Assembly: GCA_023384005.1 (NCBI GenBank)
Contig: JAHDXY010000007.1
Location: 1-40,247 of the forward strand
Source: Burkholderiaceae bacterium
Lineage (GTDB): Bacteria; Pseudomonadota; Gammaproteobacteria; Burkholderiales; Burkholderiaceae_E
Direction of reading: 5' to 3'
Length of the DNA stretch: 40,247 nucleotides
The notes below the pieces were generated by a model. It worked only from the letters and a program-made list of their open reading frames with translations. It did no database searches and was not told the origin of the DNA. Positions within the stretch are counted from its first letter, which is position 1. Every line of letters starts with the position of its first letter. The position numbers and the translations under genes were made by a program. Shown here piece after piece: positions 30,877 through 38,243 of the stretch.

Positions 30877-32828
30877 GGCGCCGCGTGCAGCCGCGTGCGC
30901 CGAAACGCGATCCACTGCCGCCCGAACATCGCGACGAACACGATGACGCCGACCGCGTCGGAATAGTGTCCCGGAAAAGCCATGGCGCAGCCGGCGGCGA
31001 CCAGTACGACACGCTCCCAGATCGCGAGCGGTGCGATCAGGAATCCGATCACGCCGGCACCGTATGGAATCGCCGCCAGGAACAGCATTGCCCACGCGTA
31101 GGCGACCGTGCCGTCGAACCCGTTGGGCATCAGAAGAGGTGTGTAGACGAACATGAACGGCATCAGGTAGAGAAAGGACGAGAATTTCATCGCATGAAAT
31201 CCGGTCCGATACGGGTGCGCTCCCGCAATCCCCGCCCCCGCGAATGCGGACATGCATACCGGCGGCGTTACGTTGGAACTCTGGCTGAACCAGAACACCA
31301 CGAAGTGCGCGGCGATCAACGGCACGCCGAGCTGCCCCAGCGCGGGCACCGCGAGCAGCGCCAGAATCAGGTAGTCCGCAGTTACCGTGATTCCCATGCC
31401 CAGAATGAAGGTCGCGAAAAGCACGAGCAAGAGTGCAAGCCAGACCATCCCGTGGGTCTGCGCCATGACGATCTCGGAGAACCGAAACGCCAACCCGGTG
31501 AGGAGCGCGATGCCGATGATGATGCCAACCGGCCCGGCGGTCACTCCCACGATCAGGGACTTCTCACCTCCATTGGCGAGGCCCGTATACAGGGCGGGGA
31601 GGAAGCGACGCACCTGCCCGGCCATCGCGTAGCGGCTGAACATCAGCGCGACGAAGCTGACGATCGCCCAGAATGCGGCGAACGAGGGCGTGTAGCCTTC
31701 GAACAGCGTAACGAACAACACCGCCAGCGGCAGCAGGTAGAACCAGCCTCCACGCAGAACGGCTGCAATCGCGGGCCTCAGCGACTTTGGCATCGAGCCC
31801 AGACCGGCGCGGCCCGCCTCGAAATGGACCATCATCAGCACGGAGAAGAAGTACAGAATCGCCGGCACGAACGCTATCGTGATGATGTGAGCGTAGGGAA
31901 CCTTGAGCATCTCCGCCATCAGGAATGCGCCCGCACCCATCACCGGCGGCATGAACATGCCCCCAGTCGACGCCGCCGCCTCTATCGCCCCAGCCACTTC
32001 GGACCGGTAGCCCATCTTCTTTATCAACGGAATCGTGAACGTACCTGTAGCGACGGTGTTCGCCACTGCGCTTCCCGAGATCATCCCGAACATCCCGCTC
32101 GCCACGACAGCGGCCTTGGCTGGACCACCCCGAAAGCGTGCAGTCAACGCCACCGGCAGATCGATGAAGAATCGCCCGGCGCCGAACTCCTCGAACAGCG
32201 CACCCATGATGATGAACAGCATCACGTAGGCGATGAAGACGTAGGCGACGAAACCGAAGATGCCGTTGGTCGACGCATAGCTATCGCCGATCACCTGGGC
32301 ATAGCCGTATCCCTGGTGTGCCAGGACACCGCCCGGCAGATGCTGTCCGAGCAGCGCGTAGGCGAGCATGACCAGTGCGAGTATCGGCAGGACCACGCTC
32401 ATCGCACGCCGGCACGCCTCCAACACCAGTGCGATCGCGATCGTCCCGAGAACCAGATCGCGTGTCGTCGCCGCACCGGCGCGCCAGGCCATGTTCTCGT
32501 AGTCGACGATGAAGTTCCCGAACGCCAGCAGCGCGAGCACGATCAGGATCAAGTCCGATGCGCTGGGCCGGTCGCGCGGCGCACCCTTCGTCGCCGGATA
32601 GCGCAGAAAGACGAGCGCGAGAATTGCGAGCAGGAACCCGCCGCGCAGCGTGGCGGTGCCAACGTCGTCGACGAGAACAGCAAGGATCAGGAGCAGGCTA
32701 TAGGTCGCGGCGAGCAGCTTGTACGCGTGTTGCCACCAGCCCTTGAACTCGCGCACCGCACGCGTGCCCTCGGCCTCTTCGAGCAGTTCAAGGAATCGCG
32801 AAGGGCGTGCTCCGGAGGGCGTCGACAT
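30873..32828 (-). CDS. Fused TRAP permease of the TAXI type (DctQM fusion)
   Basis: A 651-residue membrane protein in which a DctQ-like N-terminal part (first about 170 residues, including FLLAILALVFLRYPATKGAP) is joined to a DctM-like part. The DctM signatures SGSAVANTVATGTFTIPLIKK, TGGMFMPPVMGAGAFLMAEM and VTPPVCMSAFAGAGIAG are intact. Fused permeases go with TAXI binding proteins. The start (AGGA about six bases upstream) lies 78 bases after the TAXI gene. It forms an ion-driven importer with 32907-33911 and could also accept the second TAXI protein at 36220-37218. Confidence 0.95.
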   Translation of the reverse strand: MSTPSGARPSRFLELLEEAEGTRAVREFKGWWQHAYKLLAATYSLLLILAVLVDDVGTATLRGGFLLAILALVFLRYPATKGAPRDRPSASDLILIVLALLAFGNFIVDYENMAWRAGAATTRDLVLGTIAIALVLEACRRAMSVVLPILALVMLAYALLGQHLPGGVLAHQGYGYAQVIGDSYASTNGIFGFVAYVFIAYVMLFIIMGALFEEFGAGRFFIDLPVALTARFRGGPAKAAVVASGMFGMISGSAVANTVATGTFTIPLIKKMGYRSEVAGAIEAAASTGGMFMPPVMGAGAFLMAEMLKVPYAHIITIAFVPAILYFFSVLMMVHFEAGRAGLGSMPKSLRPAIAAVLRGGWFYLLPLAVLFVTLFEGYTPSFAAFWAIVSFVALMFSRYAMAGQVRRFLPALYTGLANGGEKSLIVGVTAGPVGIIIGIALLTGLAFRFSEIVMAQTHGMVWLALLLVLFATFILGMGITVTADYLILALLAVPALGQLGVPLIAAHFVVFWFSQSSNVTPPVCMSAFAGAGIAGAHPYRTGFHAMKFSSFLYLMPFMFVYTPLLMPNGFDGTVAYAWAMLFLAAIPYGAGVIGFLIAPLAIWERVVLVAAGCAMAFPGHYSDAVGVIVFVAMFGRQWIAFRRTRLHAAP

Positions 32829-32865
32829 CGGGAATCCTGGGTCTGGCAGCAGAGAGAGCGGCGCT

Positions 32866-32892
32866 CGGGTCGGACGAGCTTCGCCCGACCCG
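32866..32892 (-). other. Intercistronic hairpin between TAXI and TRAP permease genes
   Basis: CGGGTCGG (32866-32873) and CCGACCCG (32885-32892) form a perfect eight-base-pair stem with an 11-base loop, in the 78-base gap on the minus-strand transcript. No T-run follows. It probably limits read-through or protects the binding-protein mRNA, so that binding protein exceeds permease (inference). Confidence 0.5.
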
Positions 32893-32906
32893 CGAAGCCC
32901 GGCGCG

Positions 32907-33911
32907 CTACTTCAACGCGGCGGCTGGAACCTTGACCCCGAGCTCGTTCCAGAATTTCGCGGCACCCGGATGCACGGGGCCAATGTTCCCTTCGAGCGGA
33001 TTTGCGCGATTCAGGTTGCTTCCCTTGAAGGCCATGCCGACCTTGCTGATCGCGCCGTCGGAGTAGGCCAGGCGCGTGAACTCGTAGACGATCTCATTCG
33101 GCACGTCTTTGTGCGCGATCAGGAAGCCGGCGTTGCCGAACAACGTAACGTCCTTGTCCTGTCCCTTGTACGTGCCCGCCTTGACGACGACCTTCTGGTA
33201 GAACGGATACTTGTCGAGGAACCTGGAGCGCTCGAGCTCCGGGCCGAAGTCAACCAGGTTGATCGCCCGGCTCGCGGCGACCTCGTCAACAACAGCTGCG
33301 GGCACCGAGCCCAGTCGGCTGAACGCCTGGATCTTGCCGTCGAGGAGCTGCGACGGATAGTCCTGGTGGCCTTCCATGCGGATACGCACGTCGTTCTTCA
33401 TGCCGACATGGTCGAGGAAGAGCGACATCGCCATCGTCGACCCCGAACCCGGAGCACCGATGGCGAAGGTCTGGCCCTTCAGGTCCGACGCGGTATGGAT
33501 GTTGTTCGTTTTCAGCGCGATCACGTGATTGGCCATCGGCGGCGTGACGACGCCGATCACTCGCCAGCTGCGCATCTGCTTGTCGAAGGGCTTTTCACCG
33601 TTCCAGGCCTGCGACATCGTCTCGGGCTGCGTCATGCCGAACTGCGCCTGCCCGGCTTCCACCCGACGGAGGTTCTCGAACCCGCCTCCCGATGTACTGG
33701 GGGAGAGGCGAAGCATCTTCGAGTTCTCGTTGATGAAGTTCGCCAGCGGCGCGGCGATCATGTAATAGGTGCCGGTCACCCCGCCAGTCGTGATCTGCAT
33801 GGCGGTCTGGGCGACTGCCGTAGCGCCCCCCCCGGCGGCGCCGAGTGCGAAAGCTACCCCGACCAGTACACGAGCCGCGCCACGCGCGTTGTCATTGTGC
33901 TTGCAGGTCAT
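32907..33911 (-). CDS. TRAP-TAXI periplasmic substrate-binding protein 1
   Basis: A 334-residue secreted protein with a signal peptide (core VLVGVAFALGAAGGGATAVA, likely cleavage near VAQ). The mature chain starts with the TAXI hallmarks ITTGGVTGTYYMIAAPLANF and STSGGGFENLRRVEAGQAQFGMTQPE. A conserved cofactor-free ligand pocket is suggested by FAIGAPGSGSTMAMSLFLD. It leads the operon and has a strong site (AGGGAG, six bases before ATG). TAXI ligands include glutamate, 2-oxoglutarate and other acids; the actual ligand is not evident. Much of it is nearly identical to 36220-37218. Confidence 0.94.
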   Translation of the reverse strand: MTCKHNDNARGAARVLVGVAFALGAAGGGATAVAQTAMQITTGGVTGTYYMIAAPLANFINENSKMLRLSPSTSGGGFENLRRVEAGQAQFGMTQPETMSQAWNGEKPFDKQMRSWRVIGVVTPPMANHVIALKTNNIHTASDLKGQTFAIGAPGSGSTMAMSLFLDHVGMKNDVRIRMEGHQDYPSQLLDGKIQAFSRLGSVPAAVVDEVAASRAINLVDFGPELERSRFLDKYPFYQKVVVKAGTYKGQDKDVTLFGNAGFLIAHKDVPNEIVYEFTRLAYSDGAISKVGMAFKGSNLNRANPLEGNIGPVHPGAAKFWNELGVKVPAAALK

Positions 33912-34004
33912 GAAATTCTCCCTTGATCAGTTACATCTGGCATTGATAAGCACGGCGTCGCGCGACCCCTCTTCGATTTCGAGACTACGAAACTGATTGA
34001 AACG

Positions 34005-34048
34005 ATACTAACTATGTTGACATATCATAGCAAACGGATATATATGAT
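34005..34048. promoter_or_regulatory. Overlapping divergent promoters with LysR-type dyad
   Basis: For the LysR gene, perfect -35 TTGACA lies at 34017-34022 with TATATATA about 16-18 bases on (34039-34046). For the TAXI operon (minus strand), TTGCTA (complement of 34028-34033) is followed after 17 bases by TAGTAT (complement of 34005-34010). The -35 boxes lie only five bases apart, so polymerase cannot occupy both. An inverted repeat ATCAT-N15-ATGAT (34024-34028 and 34044-34048) spans them and is a plausible LysR-type binding site. Confidence 0.5.
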
Positions 34049-34074
34049 CAGAATCCATCAATAAACATTATGTT

Positions 34075-35055
34075 ATGTCTCTTACGTTGAAGCACCTTGA
34101 AGCACTCTATTGGATCTGGCGACTCGGGAGTTTCACTGCGGCGGCTGAGCGGTTGCACTCGACGCAATCTGCGATTTCAATGCGTATTCGCGATCTCGAA
34201 GCGGCGCTAGCGCAGGAGCTCTTCGACCGGACTGCGCGGACCGCTCGTCTGACCGCCAAGGGCCAGGAGTTGGTCGGTTACGCTGAACGAGTAATGGATC
34301 TGATGGCGGAGATCAAGACCCGCATCGGCGACCCGACGATCGTTTCGGGTGTCGTGCGTGTGGGGGTCACCGAGTATGTCGCACTAACGTGGCTTCCCAA
34401 TCTGGTGCGCGAGCTCAATGGGCAATTCCCGCGGGTGACGTTGGAGATGAACGTAGACCTCACGCTCTCGCTGATTGAGAAGCTGCGCGGCGGCGAAATC
34501 GACCTCGCGTTACTTCCCGGGCCGATCGTGGAGCCCGGGCTGCGAAATGTCTCGCTCGGTTTCGTACGGTTCGCATGGATGACAAGTCCGGCGCTCAAGG
34601 TTCCGGACCGCAGCATGACGCCGCGAGACCTCGACAACTGGCCCATCCTTACTCTGTCGAAGAGGTCCAACCTGCACGCGCCGCTGGAGAGGTGGTTCGA
34701 GGAAACGGGCGCCGTTGGCCATCGTACGGACACTTGCAACAGCCTTTCGGTCCTGGCGTCGTGGACAATCGCAGGGCTGGGCATCGGCTACTTGCCTGTC
34801 GATCACTTCGGCCGGGACATCCGCGCCGGCCGGTTACGCGTCGTCGATGTAGCGCCCAAGCTTCCGGATCTTGAGTACGTCGCGGTGCTCGATCGTCGTC
34901 ATCCGCAACCACTCGCGCAGTCGGTGGCGGATCTCGCGGTCAAAGTGAACGACTTCGAGCGTAGGTCCGGGGATCCCGAATCTCCAGCGACACCGGTCGC
35001 ACGCACGAGCGGGCCCCGTCGTAGGGGGCCGGCCGCGAAGACCGGCACACCCTGA
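34075..35055 (+). CDS. LysR-family transcriptional regulator
   Basis: A 326-residue regulator. The N-terminal helix-turn-helix (residues about 3-60) contains GSFTAAAERLHSTQSAISMRI and DLEAALAQELFDRT. The effector domain spans about 90-295 (GVVRVGVTEYVALTWLP to LRVVDVAPKLPDL). The last 30 residues are a Pro/Arg-rich tail that looks disordered. It is divergent from the TAXI/TRAP operon and should regulate it, sensing the imported acid or a metabolite. There is no obvious ribosome-binding site before the ATG; an out-of-frame ATG lies five bases upstream. Confidence 0.93.
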   Translation: MSLTLKHLEALYWIWRLGSFTAAAERLHSTQSAISMRIRDLEAALAQELFDRTARTARLTAKGQELVGYAERVMDLMAEIKTRIGDPTIVSGVVRVGVTEYVALTWLPNLVRELNGQFPRVTLEMNVDLTLSLIEKLRGGEIDLALLPGPIVEPGLRNVSLGFVRFAWMTSPALKVPDRSMTPRDLDNWPILTLSKRSNLHAPLERWFEETGAVGHRTDTCNSLSVLASWTIAGLGIGYLPVDHFGRDIRAGRLRVVDVAPKLPDLEYVAVLDRRHPQPLAQSVADLAVKVNDFERRSGDPESPATPVARTSGPRRRGPAAKTGTP

Positions 35056-35082
35056 GATACGCCGCGCGCTCCCCCAGGAGTC

Positions 35083-35111
35083 CGGGCGGCAGGACTTCTG
35101 GTTGCCGCCCG
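35083..35111 (+). terminator. Probable terminator hairpin after the LysR gene
   Basis: CGGGCGGCA (35083-35091) and TGCCGCCCG (35103-35111) form a perfect nine-base-pair, GC-rich stem with an 11-base loop, 27 bases after the LysR stop. The following bases TTGACTTCA contain few T residues, so termination may be partial. No gene was found in the surrounding 35056-35270. Confidence 0.5.
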
Positions 35112-35222
35112 TTGACTTCACGGTCAGGTCCGGCCGTGCCCGCAGGCCGCTCCTGGCGAAGGGTCGCGCTCGCAGCGGAAATTCCACTTTGAAAATGTCT
35201 ACTTGACAGGTGAGCTTACGGA

Positions 35223-35246
35223 TGGATACCAGCGTGGATACCAGCG
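35223..35246 (+). repeat. Perfect tandem 12-bp repeat
   Basis: TGGATACCAGCG occurs twice in direct succession (35223-35234 and 35235-35246), just downstream of the EthD-like gene's end and next to a short AT-rich patch (AAATTCCACTTTGAAAATG). It is non-coding as far as can be seen. It may be a replication-slippage duplication or part of an old insertion end. Confidence 0.8.
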
Positions 35247-35270
35247 GGCAGTGTTGCGCCCATTGCGTCA

Positions 35271-35951
35271 TTACGTCGTGCTTTTGGCCAAGATGCGAAA
35301 GCGGCGAAGGTACCAACTGCGGACCCATGCGCTCCACGGAGTCTGGGTTTCTCTCTTGAATGCCTCCGTTTCGAGCACATTCTCATCGGCGAGATCGTAT
35401 GCGGTCACGTATTTTGGTCCCGGCGTGTGGATGCCCGACGCGCTAGGCACGCCACTCTCGACGAGCCGAAACCGTCGCCCGGCAACAAAACCGGGCACGC
35501 GCTCCAGCATCGACGGCAGGTGCTCCGTGTCGTACCAAGCGTTGAACTCCTCGTCCCGGTTTGGTGGCACATCATGACCGATCACGAATAAGACGCTTGT
35601 ATCGGGGATCAGGTATTCACCTGTCTTGGGCCCTATCTGCTCGTACACTCCGCGCGCGAAACCGGGAAGCTTCTGCGTCATCACCTCAAAGCTCTGTGGC
35701 GAGCACGACGCCTCGCGCGCCCGAAGTTCGAGGTACGGTGCGCTGGTCAGCGCGTCGAGCGCAGACAACTCGTACAGCGTGAGATAGCGGTACTCGCCGA
35801 AGATCGAGCGATAGCGACGCGCGGCAACAAATCCCGGCTTGTCGAGGCGATTCGGAAGGTGTTCGGTATCATACCATTGGTTCCACGCCGATTCGATCTC
35901 GGTCGGAACTGAGGAAATGCGTACGAAGAGCAGATATTTCGCGTCGCTCAT
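35271..35951 (-). CDS. Tandem EthD-like (dimeric alpha-beta barrel) protein
   Basis: A 226-residue protein built of two copies of one ferredoxin-like unit. Each copy has the motif W-Y-D-T-E-H-L-P followed by P-G-F-V-A-x-R-R-x-R: residues about 25-48 (WYDTEHLPNRLDKPGFVAAR) and about 140-165 (WYDTEHLPSMLERVPGFVAG). Single units of this fold normally dimerise, so the fusion probably folds as a pseudo-dimer. EthD-like and related proteins serve degradation pathways as monooxygenase helpers, lyases or isomerases; no specific role can be assigned. GGAG lies about five bases before the ATG at 35951. Downstream of an IS remnant, it may now be separated from its old operon. Confidence 0.75.
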   Translation of the reverse strand: MSDAKYLLFVRISSVPTEIESAWNQWYDTEHLPNRLDKPGFVAARRYRSIFGEYRYLTLYELSALDALTSAPYLELRAREASCSPQSFEVMTQKLPGFARGVYEQIGPKTGEYLIPDTSVLFVIGHDVPPNRDEEFNAWYDTEHLPSMLERVPGFVAGRRFRLVESGVPSASGIHTPGPKYVTAYDLADENVLETEAFKRETQTPWSAWVRSWYLRRFRILAKSTT

Positions 35952-36055
35952 TTTGGCTCCAGTTTGGCTCTTGTCTGGAAGATACCGACGGTGCGCTGCA
36001 ACGCGACCTCGCCGCCGAGATCGCGTGGCTTCGCCTAGATCAGCATGTGGAGTAG

Positions 36056-36208
36056 CTACTTGTCACCGTTTCTCGCGGACGCGTAGAACGCGCTCCGGTC
36101 CAAGGCGTCAAACGTGTCATTGATGAAGTACGCCGAGTGCCCCTCGGGCAGGCATCCCAGTAGCGCAGCAGGCAGCAACATCACTTGATCCGGATCGCCC
36201 GGCCGCAC
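36056..36208 (-). pseudogene. N-terminal remnant of an IS1182-like transposase
   Basis: On the minus strand, codons from 36208 to the TAG at 36056-36058 read VRPGDPDQV, then MLLPAALLGC, then LPEGHSAYFINDTFDALD. This matches the N-terminal pattern of IS1182-type transposases (R-x-Y-D-P-D-Q...L-L-P...L-P-E-G/D-H-x-x-x-F-I-x-D-x-x-D-x-L-D). Only about 50 residues remain; the frame stops after RSAFYASARNGDK, and no catalytic DDE part follows. It abuts the stop codon of the second TAXI gene, so it is a degraded insertion lying between that gene and the EthD-like gene. Confidence 0.75.
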
Positions 36209-36219
36209 GGCATGCTCGG

Positions 36220-37218
36220 CTACTTCAGCTTGGCATCCGGGATCTTGACGCCGAGCTCGTTCCAGAACTTAGCGGCACCCGGATGCACCGGACCCATGCT
36301 ACCTTCGAGTGGGTTGCTGCGGTTCAGGTTGCTTCCCTTGAACGCCATCTCGACTTTCTTGATCGCGCCGTCCGAGTAGGCGAGGCGAGTGAAGTCGTAG
36401 ACGAGCTCGTTGGGCACGTCTTTGCCCACAATCAGGTAGCTCGCATTGCCGAACATCGTGATGTCCCTGTCCTGCCCCTTGTAGGTACCTGCTTTGACGA
36501 CAACCTTCTGATAGAAGGGATACTTCTCGAGGAACTTCGAGTTCTCGAGCGCAAGGCTGAAGTCCACGAGGTTTACAGGCTGGCTGGCGGCGACCTCGTC
36601 GACCACCGCGGCAGGTACAGAGCCTAGCCGAGCGAACGCCTGGAGCTTGCCGTCGAGGAGTTGTGAAGGGTAGTCCTGGTGCGATTCCATGCGAATGTTT
36701 ACATCATTCTTCATGCCGACATAGTCGAGGAACAGTGACGTTCCCGTCGCTGACCCTGAGCCCGGGGCACCGATCGCAAACGTCTTGCCCTTGAGGTCCG
36801 ACACGGTACGGATCTCGTTCTTATGTAGCGCGATCACGTGGATAGCCATTTGCGGCGTTGCGACGCCGATGACACGCCAGTTGCGCATGGGCTTGTCGAA
36901 TGGCTTCTCACCGTTCCATGCTTTTGTCATGGCGTCGGGCTGCGTCATTCCGAACTGTGCCTGTGCGGAGTCCACGCGACGCAGGTTCTCATAAGCGCCT
37001 CCCGATGTACTGGGCGACACACGCAGAATCTTGGAATTCTCGTTGATGTAGTTAGCGAGAGGTGCTGCGATCATGTAATTCGTACCAGTCACGCCGCCGG
37101 TGGCGATCTGCGTGGCAGTCTGAGCGACTGCCACCCCAGATCCCAGGACGGTGCTGATCGCCAGCACCGTCTTGGCGAGTGCGCGTGCTGCGTTGCGTGC
37201 GAGGGTGATGCTATTCAT
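36220..37218 (-). CDS. TRAP-TAXI periplasmic substrate-binding protein 2 (orphan paralogue)
   Basis: A 332-residue secreted TAXI protein, very similar along its length to 32907-33911, including ITTGG/IATGGVTGT, QDYPSQLLDGK, YPFYQKVVVKAGTYKGQD and the identical ending GPVHPGAAKFWNELGVK. A signal peptide covers about the first 33 residues (to VAVAQ). ATG 37218 is chosen because GGAGG lies five bases upstream; the frame continues into an unrelated 66-codon extension. No permease lies next to it, so it may feed the fused permease at 30873-32828. Differences such as Tyr47-to-Asn (GTYYM/GTNYM) in the pocket region hint at a changed ligand. Confidence 0.93.
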   Translation of the reverse strand: MNSITLARNAARALAKTVLAISTVLGSGVAVAQTATQIATGGVTGTNYMIAAPLANYINENSKILRVSPSTSGGAYENLRRVDSAQAQFGMTQPDAMTKAWNGEKPFDKPMRNWRVIGVATPQMAIHVIALHKNEIRTVSDLKGKTFAIGAPGSGSATGTSLFLDYVGMKNDVNIRMESHQDYPSQLLDGKLQAFARLGSVPAAVVDEVAASQPVNLVDFSLALENSKFLEKYPFYQKVVVKAGTYKGQDRDITMFGNASYLIVGKDVPNELVYDFTRLAYSDGAIKKVEMAFKGSNLNRSNPLEGSMGPVHPGAAKFWNELGVKIPDAKLK

Positions 37219-37252
37219 GATTGCCTCCAGAGATGCTGGGTTTCGGATCTTC

Positions 37253-37309
37253 TCGAGCACGCCTTCGCGTGCGACGTGATCCAGGGAATACAACCTGGAC
37301 CGTGCTCGA
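37253..37309 (-). promoter_or_regulatory. Leader RNA with alternative hairpins before TAXI 2
   Basis: In the 172-base gap upstream of TAXI 2, TCGAGCACG (37253-37261) and CGTGCTCGA (37301-37309) are perfect nine-base complements. They enclose CCAGG/CCTGG (37281-37285, 37294-37298). The left arm also overlaps a second perfect hairpin, GCACGC-CTTC-GCGTGC (37257-37272). The two structures share bases and exclude each other, as in attenuators. There is no T-run beside them, so a regulatory or mRNA-stability role is inference. Confidence 0.4.
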
Positions 37310-37390
37310 CATGTAAAGTGACAGATGGAACAACACACAAGAAACTCCATGATGACGGCCCATATACGTGCAGACAGCTGCTTCCCGGTG

Positions 37391-38152
37391 TCAAACCAGT
37401 AGGCGGCCGCCATCAACCGCGAGGCACTGGCCGGTAACGAACGCAGCTTCGTCGGAGGCTAGATAGAGAGCTGCCCAAGCCATATCCATGGCTTGGCCAA
37501 TTCGGCCAAGCGGAATCGCGGACCCCATCTGTTCACGCTTGGCTTGCGACTCGCCTCCAGCCATATGCCAGACCATTGGGGTATCGGTGCGCACAGGTGC
37601 GATCGCGTTGACCCGGATCCGATCCGGCGCCAACTCTATGGCAAGCGCATCGGTCAACGTGATCACCGCCCCCTTGCTCGCCCCATACCAGGCCATACCC
37701 GGTCGTGGGCGTATCCCGCCCACGGACGCGATGTTGACGATCGATGCTCCTGCTCGCGCACGCCGCAGTTGTGGCACGGCGAACACAGTTGTGTAGTAGA
37801 GACTTTTGAGATTGACCGCCAACATTCGGTCGACCGTAGCCTCAGCGATCTCCAGGCTGCTACACGGCTGCTGGGTTATGCCGGCGCTATTGACGAGCGT
37901 GCTGAGCCCCCCGAACGCATCGACCGTACGTCTGACTATCTCTTCGACGTCGGCGCCGACGGTCACATCAGTGCGGCCGAAAATCGCCTTCCCTCCCTCC
38001 GCGCGAATGGCGGCCGCGACGGCCTCCCCAGCTACGTTATTGACGTCGGCAACCACGACATTGGCTCCCTCCTTCGCAAACAGCCGTGCTATGCACTCTC
38101 CGATTCCGGAACCGGCTCCCGTAATGAGTGCAGTCTTGCCCTCAAGTCGCAC
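37391..38152 (-). CDS. Short-chain dehydrogenase/reductase (SDR) 2
   Basis: A 253-residue classical SDR: TGAGSGIG at residues 11-18, Asp36 (VADV, NAD preference), NSAG at about 88-91 and the catalytic Ser143, Tyr156 and Lys160 (YGASKGA). It ends LAVDGGRLLV, the usual SDR terminus. GTG 38152 is the chosen start: GAGGAG lies eight bases upstream, and the ATG seen nearby is out of frame. It probably converts a secondary alcohol or ketone of the compound handled by this cluster; exact substrate unknown. It lies between the LivK-type and TAXI genes, all on the same strand. Confidence 0.92.
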   Translation of the reverse strand: MRLEGKTALITGAGSGIGECIARLFAKEGANVVVADVNNVAGEAVAAAIRAEGGKAIFGRTDVTVGADVEEIVRRTVDAFGGLSTLVNSAGITQQPCSSLEIAEATVDRMLAVNLKSLYYTTVFAVPQLRRARAGASIVNIASVGGIRPRPGMAWYGASKGAVITLTDALAIELAPDRIRVNAIAPVRTDTPMVWHMAGGESQAKREQMGSAIPLGRIGQAMDMAWAALYLASDEAAFVTGQCLAVDGGRLLV

Positions 38153-38243
38153 GTCGCATTCTCCTCACTGAGCTCGCCGGTTCGAGTCATGAACGCCCGA
38201 CGAGAGCCTCAATGTCAAACAGCAATTTCCCACTTCCTTATCG

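Noticed and set aside
30846-33926. Very long plus-strand open frame (about 1000 codons) across the TRAP-TAXI operon
   Set aside because: It is antisense to clearly recognisable permease and binding-protein genes, and its product is His/Arg/Gln-rich without any family motif; high GC keeps such antisense frames open.
35160-35220. AT-rich patch resembling an insertion-sequence end
   Set aside because: I could not define matching terminal repeats or a target duplication, so it is not listed as a mobile element.
35223-35246. CRISPR-like repeat
   Set aside because: Two directly abutting 12-mers without spacers and without cas genes do not form a CRISPR array.
35953-36055. Short plus-strand frame ending at 36055 (about 34 codons)
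   Set aside because: It could be a gene fragment, but no family could be recognised and no start is visible.
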